Of a stretch of DNA of 33,190 nt, positions 24,148 to 31,539 are shown in pieces; the first letter of the stretch is position 1, and every line of letters begins with the position of its first letter. A model generated the notes under the pieces. The model made no database searches. It had not been told where the DNA came from and saw only the letters and a list, made by a program, of their open reading frames with translations. The translations under genes and the position numbers were made by a program. Origin of the DNA: a virus; the IMG/VR virus record IMGVR_UViG_3300013093_000144, positions 1 to 33,190 of that record, one strand, 5' to 3'.

Positions 24148-24348
24148 TTAATTATTTATATCTCTGTCATGATTATTGTTATATTTTGCCATCGTTTTGA
24201 CTCGTTCATTGGCTTCATTGATCTTGGCCACCAGATCAGGTTCTTTGAGCAATCGTACGAGATCTGCATTGGTCATGCGATGTTCTCTCACACGACGGCA
24301 TATGGCATTAAATTCAACAACAGGTGTTAGGTCAAGTGGTTTAGTCAT
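24148..24348 (-). CDS. Small helical hypothetical protein, 66 aa
   Basis: I prefer the ATG at 24346..24348, which avoids overlapping the preceding gene. An ATG 12 codons earlier (24384) stays in frame and would give 78 residues. Neither has a good ribosome-binding site. The protein is helical and charged (I-C-R-R-V-R-E-H-R, L-V-R-L-L-K-E-P-D-L-V) with an Asn/Asp-rich tail. Function unknown. Confidence 0.6.
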   Translation of the reverse strand: MTKPLDLTPVVEFNAICRRVREHRMTNADLVRLLKEPDLVAKINEANERVKTMAKYNNNHDRDINN

Positions 24349-24362
24349 TGTTTTATTTTTTA

Positions 24363-24845
24363 TTAAAATTTCACCCAGCGACATTGATTTTCAGGATTTA
24401 ATTCTTGTTTAATTTTATCCCAAATATTACCTATTTCTAAACGACAATGTTTATCTAATACACTACCTAAACTATCATTGCGATCAAAAATAATCTGTCC
24501 TTGATCTCCTTTGACAATCCAATAATCATTTTGTGTTGCAAAAACCCACACATTGAATAATTGATTATGGACTAGACACATATCATGATCTTGGCTATAT
24601 CCTTGACCACGTTTATTGATTACAAATAAGGTTAAGGGACCTAATGCATCGCCTGCATAACCAACTACCAAATCTTTTTGCCAACTGCGTAATTCTGATT
24701 GATTTTGATCAGACCACCAATCACTGATTGGATGTTTGGTTTTATTATATTGAAATGTTTGATAAAGATCACCTCTATCAGTATCAATAACTATTTCGCC
24801 GTTACGTTTGCGATCTAAAATAACACGTTTATTATATTTGATCAT
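24363..24845 (-). CDS. Hypothetical protein, 160 aa
   Basis: Not recognised. Mixed alpha/beta, rich in Trp and Asp, with a strand pair L-F-N-V-W-V-F-A-T-Q-N-D-Y-W-I-V-K-G. It begins in an ATGA overlap with the 228-residue gene upstream. Both proteins share a similar style (a W-x-x-x-x-x-x-L-V-V core and a late F-D-Y-W or N-D-Y-W-I motif), and they may be distant relatives or partners. More AT-rich than the structural genes. Confidence 0.72.
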   Translation of the reverse strand: MIKYNKRVILDRKRNGEIVIDTDRGDLYQTFQYNKTKHPISDWWSDQNQSELRSWQKDLVVGYAGDALGPLTLFVINKRGQGYSQDHDMCLVHNQLFNVWVFATQNDYWIVKGDQGQIIFDRNDSLGSVLDKHCRLEIGNIWDKIKQELNPENQCRWVKF

Positions 24846-25528
24846 AAGCCTAAATCCTCTAGTGATAGCAAAGGTTGTTTTTCTTTACCAATAAATTTAC
24901 TAGCAATAATATTTCCATTCCTTTGACTTTGGCTAGTTGTTCCTGATTTGTTTAACCAATAATCAAATCGTTTGGCATTAAGCACTAGGATCACTAACCA
25001 TTGATGATCTGTTTCTGCTAAAAATCCAACGATTTCTGTACCTTTACCTTTATGGGGTAAACTAAATTTACTACATTTATAATCTATTTGGCTTTCTTTA
25101 AATTCTTGTTGTATTTCTTTGATCATAGTCCAATGATTATTAACAGCATCTACAGGTTCTACACCTCTCCATATATAACGAGTAGGACTATTCATATGGG
25201 CACGAAGATTCTGTGTAGTCCCATCTGATTTAATCACGCTAATACCTAATTTTAAATTAGTTTGATCTCTATTAACACTATTGTCAAATAAGTCTATTTT
25301 AAGGCCCCTCCAGTTTCTAGGAAGGATTTCTTCTGCGGGATTACCTACACAAGAAACAAATGACCCATCTAAAGAGAGCGAAGCGAGGCCATCTGCCCCC
25401 GCAGGGGTAAGCGAAGCAGTTCCTGGAGTTGTGTCACTTGGGACACAACGATTATAGTTAAAGTCTTTAATGTTATTATTGTTGTTATTGTAGTTAATGT
25501 TATTAATGTTTGTTTCCTGATTAATCAT
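24842..25528 (-). CDS. Hypothetical protein with Asn-repeat N-terminus, 228 aa
   Basis: First gene of the accessory operon. I place the start at 25526..25528 because GGAGG lies six bases upstream; a GTG 12 codons earlier is possible but unsupported. Residues 3-26 are an Asn/Ile-rich low-complexity tract. Residues 37-53 (T-A-S-L-T-P-A-G-A-D-G-L-A-S-L-S-L) come from a GC-rich patch unlike its surroundings. The rest is an alpha/beta domain with K-G-K-G-T-E-I-V-G-F-L-A-E-T-D-H-Q-W-L-V-I-L-V-L and R-F-D-Y-W-L. No known family recognised. A DNA-end or nuclease fold is imaginable but not shown. Confidence 0.75.
   Translation of the reverse strand: MINQETNINNINYNNNNNNIKDFNYNRCVPSDTTPGTASLTPAGADGLASLSLDGSFVSCVGNPAEEILPRNWRGLKIDLFDNSVNRDQTNLKLGISVIKSDGTTQNLRAHMNSPTRYIWRGVEPVDAVNNHWTMIKEIQQEFKESQIDYKCSKFSLPHKGKGTEIVGFLAETDHQWLVILVLNAKRFDYWLNKSGTTSQSQRNGNIIASKFIGKEKQPLLSLEDLGL
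25370..25420 (-). repeat. GC-rich insert-like element inside an AT-rich gene
   Basis: Two copies of AGCGAAGC (25377..25384 and 25410..25417) flank a small palindrome CTGCCCCCGCAG (25393..25404). The patch is in frame and adds about 17 residues. Its composition is sharply different from the Asn-repeat region just upstream. It looks like a short palindromic element that inserted into a coding sequence, but only one copy is present in this window. Confidence 0.45.
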
Positions 25529-25585
25529 TTTATCCTCCACGTTATTTGATGTATGCCTAATCACAGTTATTTATAACTCTTTAAA

Positions 25586-25614
25586 ATAATAGCACTAATA
25601 TTGGCAATTTACAA
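25586..25614 (-). promoter_or_regulatory. Predicted sigma70-type promoter of the accessory operon
   Basis: On the minus strand TTGTAA (25609..25614) and TATTAT (25586..25591) are separated by exactly 17 bases. They lie just below a terminator and about 58 bases above the ribosome-binding site and start of the first accessory gene. The -10 matches the consensus at five of six positions and the -35 at four of six. The region is AT-rich, so chance matches are possible. Confidence 0.5.
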
Positions 25615-25624
25615 ATTGTTTGGA

Positions 25625-25665
25625 GAAAAGAAAACCCCCTAACATGGCCACACACTAGGGGGTTT
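25625..25665 (-). terminator. Intrinsic terminator ending the late operon
   Basis: On the minus strand AAACCCCCTA (25656..25665) pairs perfectly with TAGGGGGTTT (25632..25641) across a 14-base loop. TTTTCTTTT follows. The ten-pair stem and T-rich tail make it the strongest terminator of the window. It closes the long late transcription unit after the zinc-finger gene and insulates the accessory promoter below. Confidence 0.88.
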
Positions 25666-25764
25666 AACTGTCTTGAGGAAACAGTACAGAATAGAGGTAG
25701 TTGGAAACTGCGCTTTGAATGATTAGGACAAGGCACAACGTGGAGACCGAACTATCCTGCAGTT
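25666..25764 (-). other. Gene-free 3' region with long inverted repeat
   Basis: About 100 bases between the zinc-finger gene and the terminator without an acceptable frame. AAACTGC (25705..25711) and GCAGTTT (25759..25765) are inverted repeats enclosing 47 bases. A smaller ACTGT/ACAGT pair lies next to the terminator. The region could be a small structured RNA ending at the terminator, or simply a 3' UTR. No tRNA fold was found. Confidence 0.4.
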
Positions 25765-26067
25765 TTATTTATTTGTATTGATCTCAGAGGTGTGGAAATT
25801 TCGTTTTTGTCCGCAGTCTTGGCATTTCGCTGCCCATACGTTGGATCCAGAAGAGCGGCGATAGAGTTTTTCTTGGCTACAGGTGTCTCCACACCATTCG
25901 CAGGGGTACTCAAGTGGTTTGTGTTTGAGCACAACAGTATAGCCTTTTTCTGGTGGGTGGTATTGATTTTTAGTCCCCTTCTTTTCAGTTTTACAAACAA
26001 GTATATCTGTGGCCACTGTCCATTCAGTTAATTGGTCGAGGTGCTTATGGAAGTGATCTTTCTGCAT
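25765..26067 (-). CDS. Zinc-finger-like small protein, 100 aa
   Basis: Last gene of the late unit. Two CxxC knuckles, C56-E-W-C59 (with C63 nearby) and C82-Q-D-C85, suggest a treble-clef or zinc-ribbon fold. The N-terminal half is basic and hydrophilic with a V-V-L-K-H-K strand. The C-terminal C-Q-D-C-G-Q-K-R-N is reminiscent of phage HNH or zinc-ribbon proteins, but no HNH catalytic pattern is visible. A DNA-binding or regulatory role is inferred from the cysteines only. It lies three bases above the start of the terminator-side gap. Confidence 0.65.
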   Translation of the reverse strand: MQKDHFHKHLDQLTEWTVATDILVCKTEKKGTKNQYHPPEKGYTVVLKHKPLEYPCEWCGDTCSQEKLYRRSSGSNVWAAKCQDCGQKRNFHTSEINTNK

Positions 26068-26070
26068 CCA

Positions 26071-27120
26071 TTATTTAGAATAGTATTCTAAATTGGATTG
26101 TAATCGTGGATTATTTGGATCATTAGCCAGAGCCAACTTGCCATATTCAAGTGCTAGGTCTCGTTGTCCTAGATGATAAGCGGCGATAGCACCTAGGTCA
26201 TAGGGCTTCCAAGTCCAGTTGTCGTGGACTTCTGTATAGACCCATTCACGGTCAGTGATTTCTAGTGTTTGTTTTACTGCTTCAAGGCATTCACGCCACA
26301 TGCTGTTCCTATAAAAGAAATCAGCCATGTCCATATATGGTTCGCGGACTTTTGGTGCTTCCTTGATAGCCATGCGATAGTATCTTAGACTATCAAATTT
26401 AGGACCTAGATTTTCCATGCACTTGGCCTGCACACGTCTGGCATAACAGCGTTCGTGGTTCCAAGTAGCACCTGGTAAATTCAAATAGCGTTCGCACTCA
26501 TCGAAGGCTGCTTGCCAATGTTGATAAAAACTCAATTCGCGAGCATAGTAAAATGCGTTGCGGGGATTATAGGGATCTAATTTAGTATCAGCGGCCAGTA
26601 GGTCTAAGTATTGTCCGCGGCTCTTTGTGGGATCTGGTTTATGGACTATCAACAGTTGATCTGTTTCTGCCCAATATTCTGTGATGCGGCTGTCTGGATA
26701 AAGTGCTTCATGGCACATGCTACGCCAACTATAGCCTGTGCGGCTGTGTATCTTGTCACCGTAGAATATTAGATTGTTGCTCCAATCAAAACGATAACGC
26801 ATACGTGTGGTATGGTTTTTCCATTCACGTTCTATCACTTCGCGCCAGCCTGGTTGTAGTTCTTCGTCTAGATCTAGTGAAATACAGACATCTACGTCAC
26901 TAGGTATTAAACTTAGTGCGGTGTTCCTAGCGACGTCAAAACGCCATGGTTTGACGCTGATATTGAACACTTCTGCGCCACTTTGACGCAATAATTGCAC
27001 CGTTTTGTCAGTTGATCCTGTGTCACATACTATGACCTCATCTGCGTCAAGACATGACTTCATAAAACGGCGAACAAATTTCTCCTCATTTTTGGAGATG
27101 GCATATATACAAATCTTCAT
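26071..27120 (-). CDS. Family 2 glycosyltransferase with C-terminal TPR-like repeats, 349 aa
   Basis: Probably transfers a sugar from a nucleotide-sugar donor to a phage or host acceptor. The GT-A domain shows I-S-K-N-E-E-K-F (8-15), V-C-D-T-G-S-T-D-K-T (31-40) and the metal-binding S-L-D-L-D-E-E-L (81-88). From about residue 180 there are helical hairpin repeats (N-A-F-Y-Y-A-R-E-L, Y-Y-R-M-A-I-K-E-A-P, A-L-E-Y-G-K-L-A-L-A-N-D-P-N-N-P) of TPR type. This GT2-TPR arrangement is common in environmental phages. Being next to the fibre genes, glycosylation of a virion protein or of the host surface is plausible. No membrane segment, so cytoplasmic. Confidence 0.88.
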   Translation of the reverse strand: MKICIYAISKNEEKFVRRFMKSCLDADEVIVCDTGSTDKTVQLLRQSGAEVFNISVKPWRFDVARNTALSLIPSDVDVCISLDLDEELQPGWREVIEREWKNHTTRMRYRFDWSNNLIFYGDKIHSRTGYSWRSMCHEALYPDSRITEYWAETDQLLIVHKPDPTKSRGQYLDLLAADTKLDPYNPRNAFYYARELSFYQHWQAAFDECERYLNLPGATWNHERCYARRVQAKCMENLGPKFDSLRYYRMAIKEAPKVREPYMDMADFFYRNSMWRECLEAVKQTLEITDREWVYTEVHDNWTWKPYDLGAIAAYHLGQRDLALEYGKLALANDPNNPRLQSNLEYYSK

Positions 27121-27131
27121 GCAATTATTTA

Positions 27132-27380
27132 CTAGTGTACTGGGACCTTGGTCAAAATAACGCCAACCAAGCCAATCACTGAAACAATCACAGATCCTGC
27201 TGTGGCTATACAGGCTTTGATGATAGCAGACTTGTAGTCAACTACCGCTGTCTTGACTTCATCCATCTTGACTTCAAGCACACCCAATCTCCTATCCAAT
27301 TCAGCATAGCGTTGGGCACATAAGTCCACATGCAGTTCTAGATCTGTTTTTTCTTTATCTATAGTTTCTATAAAGTTCAT
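27132..27380 (-). CDS. Holin-like / XhlA-like membrane protein, 82 aa
   Basis: The N-terminal half is a charged coiled coil (L-D-R-R-L-G-V-L-E-V-K-M-D-E-V-K-T). One strong membrane segment follows at about 53-77 (I-I-K-A-C-I-A-T-A-G-S-V-I-V-S-V-I-G-L-V), ending in a short K-V-P-V-H tail. This order and size match XhlA-type phage membrane proteins associated with host lysis. I chose the ATG at 27378..27380 because it overlaps the stop of the preceding small gene (ATGA). An upstream TTG at 27404 would add eight residues. No endolysin was found beside it, so the holin role is inferred. Confidence 0.65.
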   Translation of the reverse strand: MNFIETIDKEKTDLELHVDLCAQRYAELDRRLGVLEVKMDEVKTAVVDYKSAIIKACIATAGSVIVSVIGLVGVILTKVPVH

Positions 27381-27538
27381 GATATCATAACAACGGTTAA
27401 CCAACCACCATCAAGGCCCTGTTGAACAAAGGTATCTTGTTGCCCTTGTTGTATGGCTGTTTGCCAATCTGCTTCTTTGGCAAGGTCCATATTAAATCTT
27501 GTGATTACACCTGAATAGGTGCTCCATATTTCTAACAT
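27377..27538 (-). CDS. Small protein coupled to the holin-like gene, 53 aa
   Basis: Complete frame from ATG at 27536..27538 to TGA at 27377..27379, which overlaps the next start (ATGA). It begins M-L-E-I-W-S-T-Y-S-G-V-I-T-R-F and contains a Gln-rich middle and a W-L-T-V-V-M-I-S end. A strong Shine-Dalgarno, fused to the upstream stop as TAAGGAG, precedes it. No family recognised. Such short proteins are frequent between fibre and lysis genes of environmental phages. Confidence 0.78.
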   Translation of the reverse strand: MLEIWSTYSGVITRFNMDLAKEADWQTAIQQGQQDTFVQQGLDGGWLTVVMIS

Positions 27539-27547
27539 ATAATCTCC

Positions 27548-28375
27548 TTATGGCGCTTGGTATTTGTAGGGATGGCTGTTGGCAAGAAGACCTTGCAATC
27601 CCCACTTCCATGCTAGATAACCAACTATCTTATCTGAATCACTGACACTTGGTGCTGAACTGAATAACATCCATTCTGCTATGTTACCATTGTAAGCAGA
27701 GTCACTGGCCGCCGCATTGTTACCCAAGCGTAGGTGTGTAACAGATATGGCAGTTGAATCACTGTCAGTACCTGTGGTAGTCGCACCATTTAGATAATTG
27801 CGTATGGCTGTACCTGTTCTGGTAAAACCCAATTGGTTCCAAGTGTTGGTTGTAAATGCCGCACCACCTGCTTGGACAGCAGAGTTACGATATAGGTCAT
27901 ATTTGTTGTAAGCACTGGTACCTGCGGTATATAGGATACCTGATGCTTGGTTATAGTCGTCTGGGTTAGCGGGCCAACCTGATAACAATCGTCCATAAAC
28001 ATAACTAGTACCTGAACCATTATATGCGTTTGGTTGTGCTACGCAGAATAGGGCCACGTTAGCACCACTAAAAGCAGAAGGAGTAGTAGCATCCAGATAG
28101 TTACCACTACCACTGGTTCCAACGAAACCTACTGTAGGTAATCCATTCAATAGGTTCGTTGAAGTGTTTAGGGTAGGCTGTAAAGTGCTAGTAGCCTGGT
28201 TCATGTTATTGTTGTTGCCACTGATATCCTTCCAAGCAGATATCTTACCTGATGAAACAGTAAAGTTACCTGTGGAACTGGCATCTAACCAAATGATCGG
28301 CTTAGTAGACAGATCATTTGGTGTCCAACTTGGTTTGCCTGCGTAGGCTGCTATTCTTGAACTAAAGAATGTCAT
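27548..28375 (-). CDS. LamG/ConA-like lectin-fold virion protein, 275 aa
   Basis: Nearly the whole protein is one concanavalin-A-like sandwich of the Laminin_G_3 type. It opens with I-I-W-L-D-A-S-S, W-K-D-I-S-G-N-N and a N-G-L-P-T-V-G-F block, and closes with I-A-E-W-M-L-F-S and the typical end V-G-Y-L-A-W-K-W-G-L-Q ... H-P-Y-K-Y-Q-A-P. The last motif is common in marine phage and bacterial adhesins. It follows the third collagen-like fibre gene, overlapping it by one base, so it may be that fibre's receptor-binding partner or distal head. Sugar specificity cannot be read from the sequence. Confidence 0.8.
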   Translation of the reverse strand: MTFFSSRIAAYAGKPSWTPNDLSTKPIIWLDASSTGNFTVSSGKISAWKDISGNNNNMNQATSTLQPTLNTSTNLLNGLPTVGFVGTSGSGNYLDATTPSAFSGANVALFCVAQPNAYNGSGTSYVYGRLLSGWPANPDDYNQASGILYTAGTSAYNKYDLYRNSAVQAGGAAFTTNTWNQLGFTRTGTAIRNYLNGATTTGTDSDSTAISVTHLRLGNNAAASDSAYNGNIAEWMLFSSAPSVSDSDKIVGYLAWKWGLQGLLANSHPYKYQAP

Positions 28376-29901
28376 TATTGGAATCCTCTCACTAGTGTAC
28401 CTAGTGTATTAACTCCGTCATAAGTTAGTGTAACTACGTCAATGGCATTACTGGTAGTTGTTAATGTTTTAGCACCACCTGCAAATTTTGCACTAGATGT
28501 TAGGGTTCTTGAACCAGTCGCATCTTGTTGCAGGATCAGACTTACAGTCGTACCTGTTGTGCTTGTGGTTAAACCGTTAATAGTCACGTTACCTGTTAAG
28601 GTAAGTCTATGGATAGTTCCAGAACTTGCGGCAATGGTGTAAGTACCAGCGGCCGCGTTACCCCAGTTATAAACTGTTTCAACACCTGAGAATGTGCCGT
28701 TAGTACCATTAGAACCTGCAGGGCCAGTAGGTCCTGTTGTTCCTGTGGCACCTGTAGTTCCTGTGGCTCCCTGAGGTCCTGTGGGTCCAGTTGCACCAGT
28801 TGGGCCTGTAGGTCCTATAGATCCCTGTGGTCCTGTTGCACCTGTTGGTCCAACTACACCTGCTACTGCGATATTCCATGAACTATAACTGCTTGGTCCA
28901 TTGATATAATCAACTGTAAAGACTAGTGTATTTCCGCTGAATGAAGTGATGATACCTTCTGCATATACAGTATTGATAACCGCACTAGAAACATGGATTC
29001 TAGTACCTACGGCAAATGCTGTGGCTGTGGAGGCCAAGTTTGTTGTAAGTGTTTGACTACCTAACGCAGGAGTAAATGTAGTGTTAGAAGTTAAACCACT
29101 GTAACCTAAACCAGTAGCGCCAGTAGGACCAGTTGCCCCTGTAGTTCCCTGTGGTCCAGTAGGTCCTTGTGTGCCAGTAGCACCTGTAGTTCCTGTGGCT
29201 CCCTGAGGTCCAGTTGCGCCAGTAGGACCAGTTGCCCCTGTAGTTCCCTGTGGTCCAGTAGGTCCTTGTGTGCCAGTAGCACCTGTAGTTCCTGTGGCTC
29301 CCTGAGGTCCTGTTGCGCCAGTTGGTCCAACACTACCTGTTGCTCCAATAGGGCCAGTAGGTCCAGTTGCCCCTACAGTTCCAGTAGCACCTTGTGGTCC
29401 AGTTGCGCCAGTTGGTCCAACACTACCTGTTGCTCCAATAGGGCCAGTAGGTCCAGTTGGTCCAGTGGCTCCATTACTTCCATTAGTTCCTGCTGTTCCC
29501 TGAGGACCAGTAGGGCCTGTTGGGCCTGTTGGGCCTGTTGCGCCATTCGTTCCATTTGTGCCTGCGGTTCCTTGTGGTCCAGTTGGGCCGGTTGGTCCAG
29601 TGGCACCTTGTGATCCATTCGTTCCATTTGTACCTGTGGCTCCTTGTGGACCAGTAGGTCCTGTCGCTCCCGTAGTTCCTGTGGCTCCCTGTGGTCCAGT
29701 AGCACCTTGTGATCCATTCGTTCCATTTGTACCTGTGGCTCCTTGTGGACCAGTAGGTCCTGTCGCTCCCGTAGTTCCTGTGGCTCCCTGTGGTCCAGTA
29801 GGTCCTGTAGGGCCTTGTAATCCGTTTGCCGTTGTTACATAAGTTCCATCGTCAAACTGTAATCCGTTTTTAATTTTAAAATATTTTTCTGTTGAACTCA
29901 T
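28375..29901 (-). CDS. Collagen-like tail fibre protein A, 508 aa
   Basis: The N-terminal attachment module [20 protein letters not shown] (5-24) is shared with the next fibre upstream. Residues about 30-265 are Gly-X-Y repeats dominated by G-P-T, G-A-T and G-P-Q. Then comes a globular beta module of about 85 residues (266-350), a second collagen stretch (351-400) and a beta-rich C-terminal head (404-508). Phage collagen-like stalks trimerise into rigid fibres. Thr in the Y position, rather than hydroxyproline, is normal for bacterial and phage collagens. The gene contains recent in-frame 90- and 99-bp duplications. Confidence 0.9.
   Translation of the reverse strand: MSSTEKYFKIKNGLQFDDGTYVTTANGLQGPTGPTGPQGATGTTGATGPTGPQGATGTNGTNGSQGATGPQGATGTTGATGPTGPQGATGTNGTNGSQGATGPTGPTGPQGTAGTNGTNGATGPTGPTGPTGPQGTAGTNGSNGATGPTGPTGPIGATGSVGPTGATGPQGATGTVGATGPTGPIGATGSVGPTGATGPQGATGTTGATGTQGPTGPQGTTGATGPTGATGPQGATGTTGATGTQGPTGPQGTTGATGPTGATGLGYSGLTSNTTFTPALGSQTLTTNLASTATAFAVGTRIHVSSAVINTVYAEGIITSFSGNTLVFTVDYINGPSSYSSWNIAVAGVVGPTGATGPQGSIGPTGPTGATGPTGPQGATGTTGATGTTGPTGPAGSNGTNGTFSGVETVYNWGNAAAGTYTIAASSGTIHRLTLTGNVTINGLTTSTTGTTVSLILQQDATGSRTLTSSAKFAGGAKTLTTTSNAIDVVTLTYDGVNTLGTLVRGFQ
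29117..29310 (-). repeat. Tandem 99-bp in-frame duplication in the collagen stalk
   Basis: Bases 29117..29211 recur exactly as 29216..29310, a 95-bp perfect match at a 99-bp period (33 residues, eleven Gly-X-Y triplets). Nucleotide identity including third positions points to a recent slip or recombination event, not selection on the protein alone. Confidence 0.88.
29312..29459 (-). repeat. 90-bp-period duplication in the collagen stalk
   Basis: Bases 29312..29369 recur exactly as 29402..29459, 58 identical bases at a 90-bp offset (30 residues, ten triplets). This is a second, separate duplication within the same stalk with a different period. Confidence 0.85.
29603..29801 (-). repeat. Second tandem 99-bp duplication in the collagen stalk
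   Basis: The 99-bp unit starting at 29603 is followed directly by an identical copy starting at 29702, with identity through about 29801. It encodes [12 protein letters not shown] type triplets. With the other two sets it shows that stalk length changes in whole-triplet steps. Confidence 0.88.
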
Positions 29902-29938
29902 TTAAGTTTCCATATTCCACTTAAGGATAAAATTTAGA

Positions 29939-29955
29939 GGGGGCTTTTCACCCCC
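29939..29955 (-). other. G5/C5 hairpin between two fibre genes
   Basis: GGGGG (29939..29943) pairs with CCCCC (29951..29955) across a seven-base loop, eight bases below the stop of fibre B. The minus-strand tail TCTAAATTTTA is only loosely T-rich, so it is at best a weak terminator. The remaining gap holds the ribosome-binding site of fibre A. Confidence 0.45.
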
Positions 29956-29962
29956 ATTGTTT

Positions 29963-31516
29963 TTATTCGCTAGCGATAGATGTTAGATGAACTACGATAT
30001 CAACGCTAGTGATTCCTTCTGCTGGTGTATATTGAAGAACAATATTACCACTAGAAATCACATTGTTAAAATCACCTAATGAAGTATCTGATTGGACAAT
30101 GCCATATTCAGTTTCATATAAGTTGCCATTTGCGTAAACGCAAGTGATTTCTTGTGAGTGGATTCTTGTGCTACCACTGGCACGATCAATCGCTTGGACT
30201 AGATACTTAATAGTTGTGTAAGTTCCTGCATCAATACTGCTTAGGCTAACAACAGCAGTTCCTGAAATGTTTTGGACATAGAATGAACTAACTCTAAAAC
30301 TTTCAGCATCAATTACTGTGCGAGTTGAACCAGCACTAACTTCTGGAATATAAACGCTAGGTGCTTGAACTTGTTGTTGGAATTGCCAACCGCTTGATGA
30401 TGCTCCAACTGTTTTTACATTATTATTGTAAAATTGCAAGGCTCCATCGTCATCACTGAACATACCAGTGTCATATCCGCCATCATTTTGAAATGAATAC
30501 CCCACTCCAGCACTTGGGGCACCTTCACTGGCTAAGAATTGATTTGCTTTAACTGAATGGAAAGTTACATCACTAGTTGAATCTAAACTTTGACTTGGTA
30601 ATGTTGGTAAATTGCTTAGGTCATTATAACTACCTGAAGTTGCAACTGTTGCCAAACCAACGATTTCGCTTGTTGCCACAGTTCCAGTCCATGCTGTAGA
30701 CTGTGCTGTGTCGTCAGGGAATACTAACTGTGCAGGTTGTGCACCATTTACAGGTTCAAATTTGAAAGTGTAAGTTGTTGTAGTATTGCTTTGATTTGCC
30801 ACAGTAATTCTTGCAGAATCAGTGTTAGACAAATTGATACGGTGCCATGATTGGTGGCTGAACAAGCGATAGTTAGAAGTATCTACGTCTGATGTAAACA
30901 CACCTGAGAATGTACCTGTAGCACCTGTTGGACCCATATCCCCTTGAGGACCAGTTGGGCCAGTAGGACCTTGTGGGCCAGTAGCACCAGTATTACCTGT
31001 ATCACCCTTTTCGCCTTGTGGACCTGTTGGACCCATATCCCCTTGAGGACCTTGTGGACCTGTTGGGCCAGTGGCTCCATCATTACCTGGGTTACCTTGA
31101 GGACCAGTTGGACCAGTCGCGCCTTGATCACCTTTGATTTGACCTACGTCAGCCCATGTGCCATCAGCATAGACCCATAAATGTCCTGTGTCTTCTGCGA
31201 TAACACCGTTACCATTACTAGCACTTGGGTATGCTGTGTTTAGTGTTGATTGATCTACTACTGTTGGAACTGTGCCAACGATAGTTACTGAAGTACCATT
31301 AGTACCTGGGTTACCTTGAGGACCAGTAGGACCTAGATCACCCTGTGGACCTGTAGGGCCAATATCACCCTGTGGACCAGTAGGACCAGTAGGACCAATG
31401 TCACCTTGTGGACCTGTTGGTCCTTGTAATCCATTGGCTGTTGTTACATAGGTATTATCAGGGAATTGAATACCATTGCCAACTCTAAAATATTTTTCTG
31501 TTGTTGTTACGCTCAT
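29963..31516 (-). CDS. Collagen-like tail fibre protein B, 517 aa
   Basis: Paralogue of fibre A by its N-terminal module ([20 protein letters not shown]). Two short collagen stretches (about 30-72 and 133-198) flank a small domain containing [17 protein letters not shown]. The C-terminal half is globular, with a [12 protein letters not shown] tail-fibre motif and a final domain (I-K-Y-L-V-Q-A ... S-Q-E-I ... E-Y-G-I-V) that is homologous to the end of fibre C. The collagen stretches are much shorter than in fibre A and lack recent DNA duplications. Presumed trimeric receptor-binding or decoration fibre. Confidence 0.88.
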   Translation of the reverse strand: MSVTTTEKYFRVGNGIQFPDNTYVTTANGLQGPTGPQGDIGPTGPTGPQGDIGPTGPQGDLGPTGPQGNPGTNGTSVTIVGTVPTVVDQSTLNTAYPSASNGNGVIAEDTGHLWVYADGTWADVGQIKGDQGATGPTGPQGNPGNDGATGPTGPQGPQGDMGPTGPQGEKGDTGNTGATGPQGPTGPTGPQGDMGPTGATGTFSGVFTSDVDTSNYRLFSHQSWHRINLSNTDSARITVANQSNTTTTYTFKFEPVNGAQPAQLVFPDDTAQSTAWTGTVATSEIVGLATVATSGSYNDLSNLPTLPSQSLDSTSDVTFHSVKANQFLASEGAPSAGVGYSFQNDGGYDTGMFSDDDGALQFYNNNVKTVGASSSGWQFQQQVQAPSVYIPEVSAGSTRTVIDAESFRVSSFYVQNISGTAVVSLSSIDAGTYTTIKYLVQAIDRASGSTRIHSQEITCVYANGNLYETEYGIVQSDTSLGDFNNVISSGNIVLQYTPAEGITSVDIVVHLTSIASE

Positions 31517-31539
31517 TTAAGTGCTCCATTATAGTTGGC

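Noticed and set aside
25690-25770. tRNA gene in the gap before the late terminator (a GTTCGGTCTCC string looks like a T-loop)
   Set aside because: No acceptor stem, anticodon arm or correctly placed 3' end could be formed on either strand.
25752-26000. 82-residue minus-strand frame overlapping the zinc-finger gene
   Set aside because: It is out of frame with the CxxC-containing protein, has no ribosome-binding site and a random-looking composition.
29117-29801. CRISPR-like direct repeats
   Set aside because: Repeats are in frame, 90-99 bp apart and encode collagen triplets. There are no unique spacers or cas genes.
28442-29842. Plus-strand open frames across the collagen gene (Cys/Ser-rich or Val/Pro-rich)
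   Set aside because: They are antisense shadows of Gly-Pro-Thr codons, lack ribosome-binding sites, and their low-complexity content follows from the repeat.
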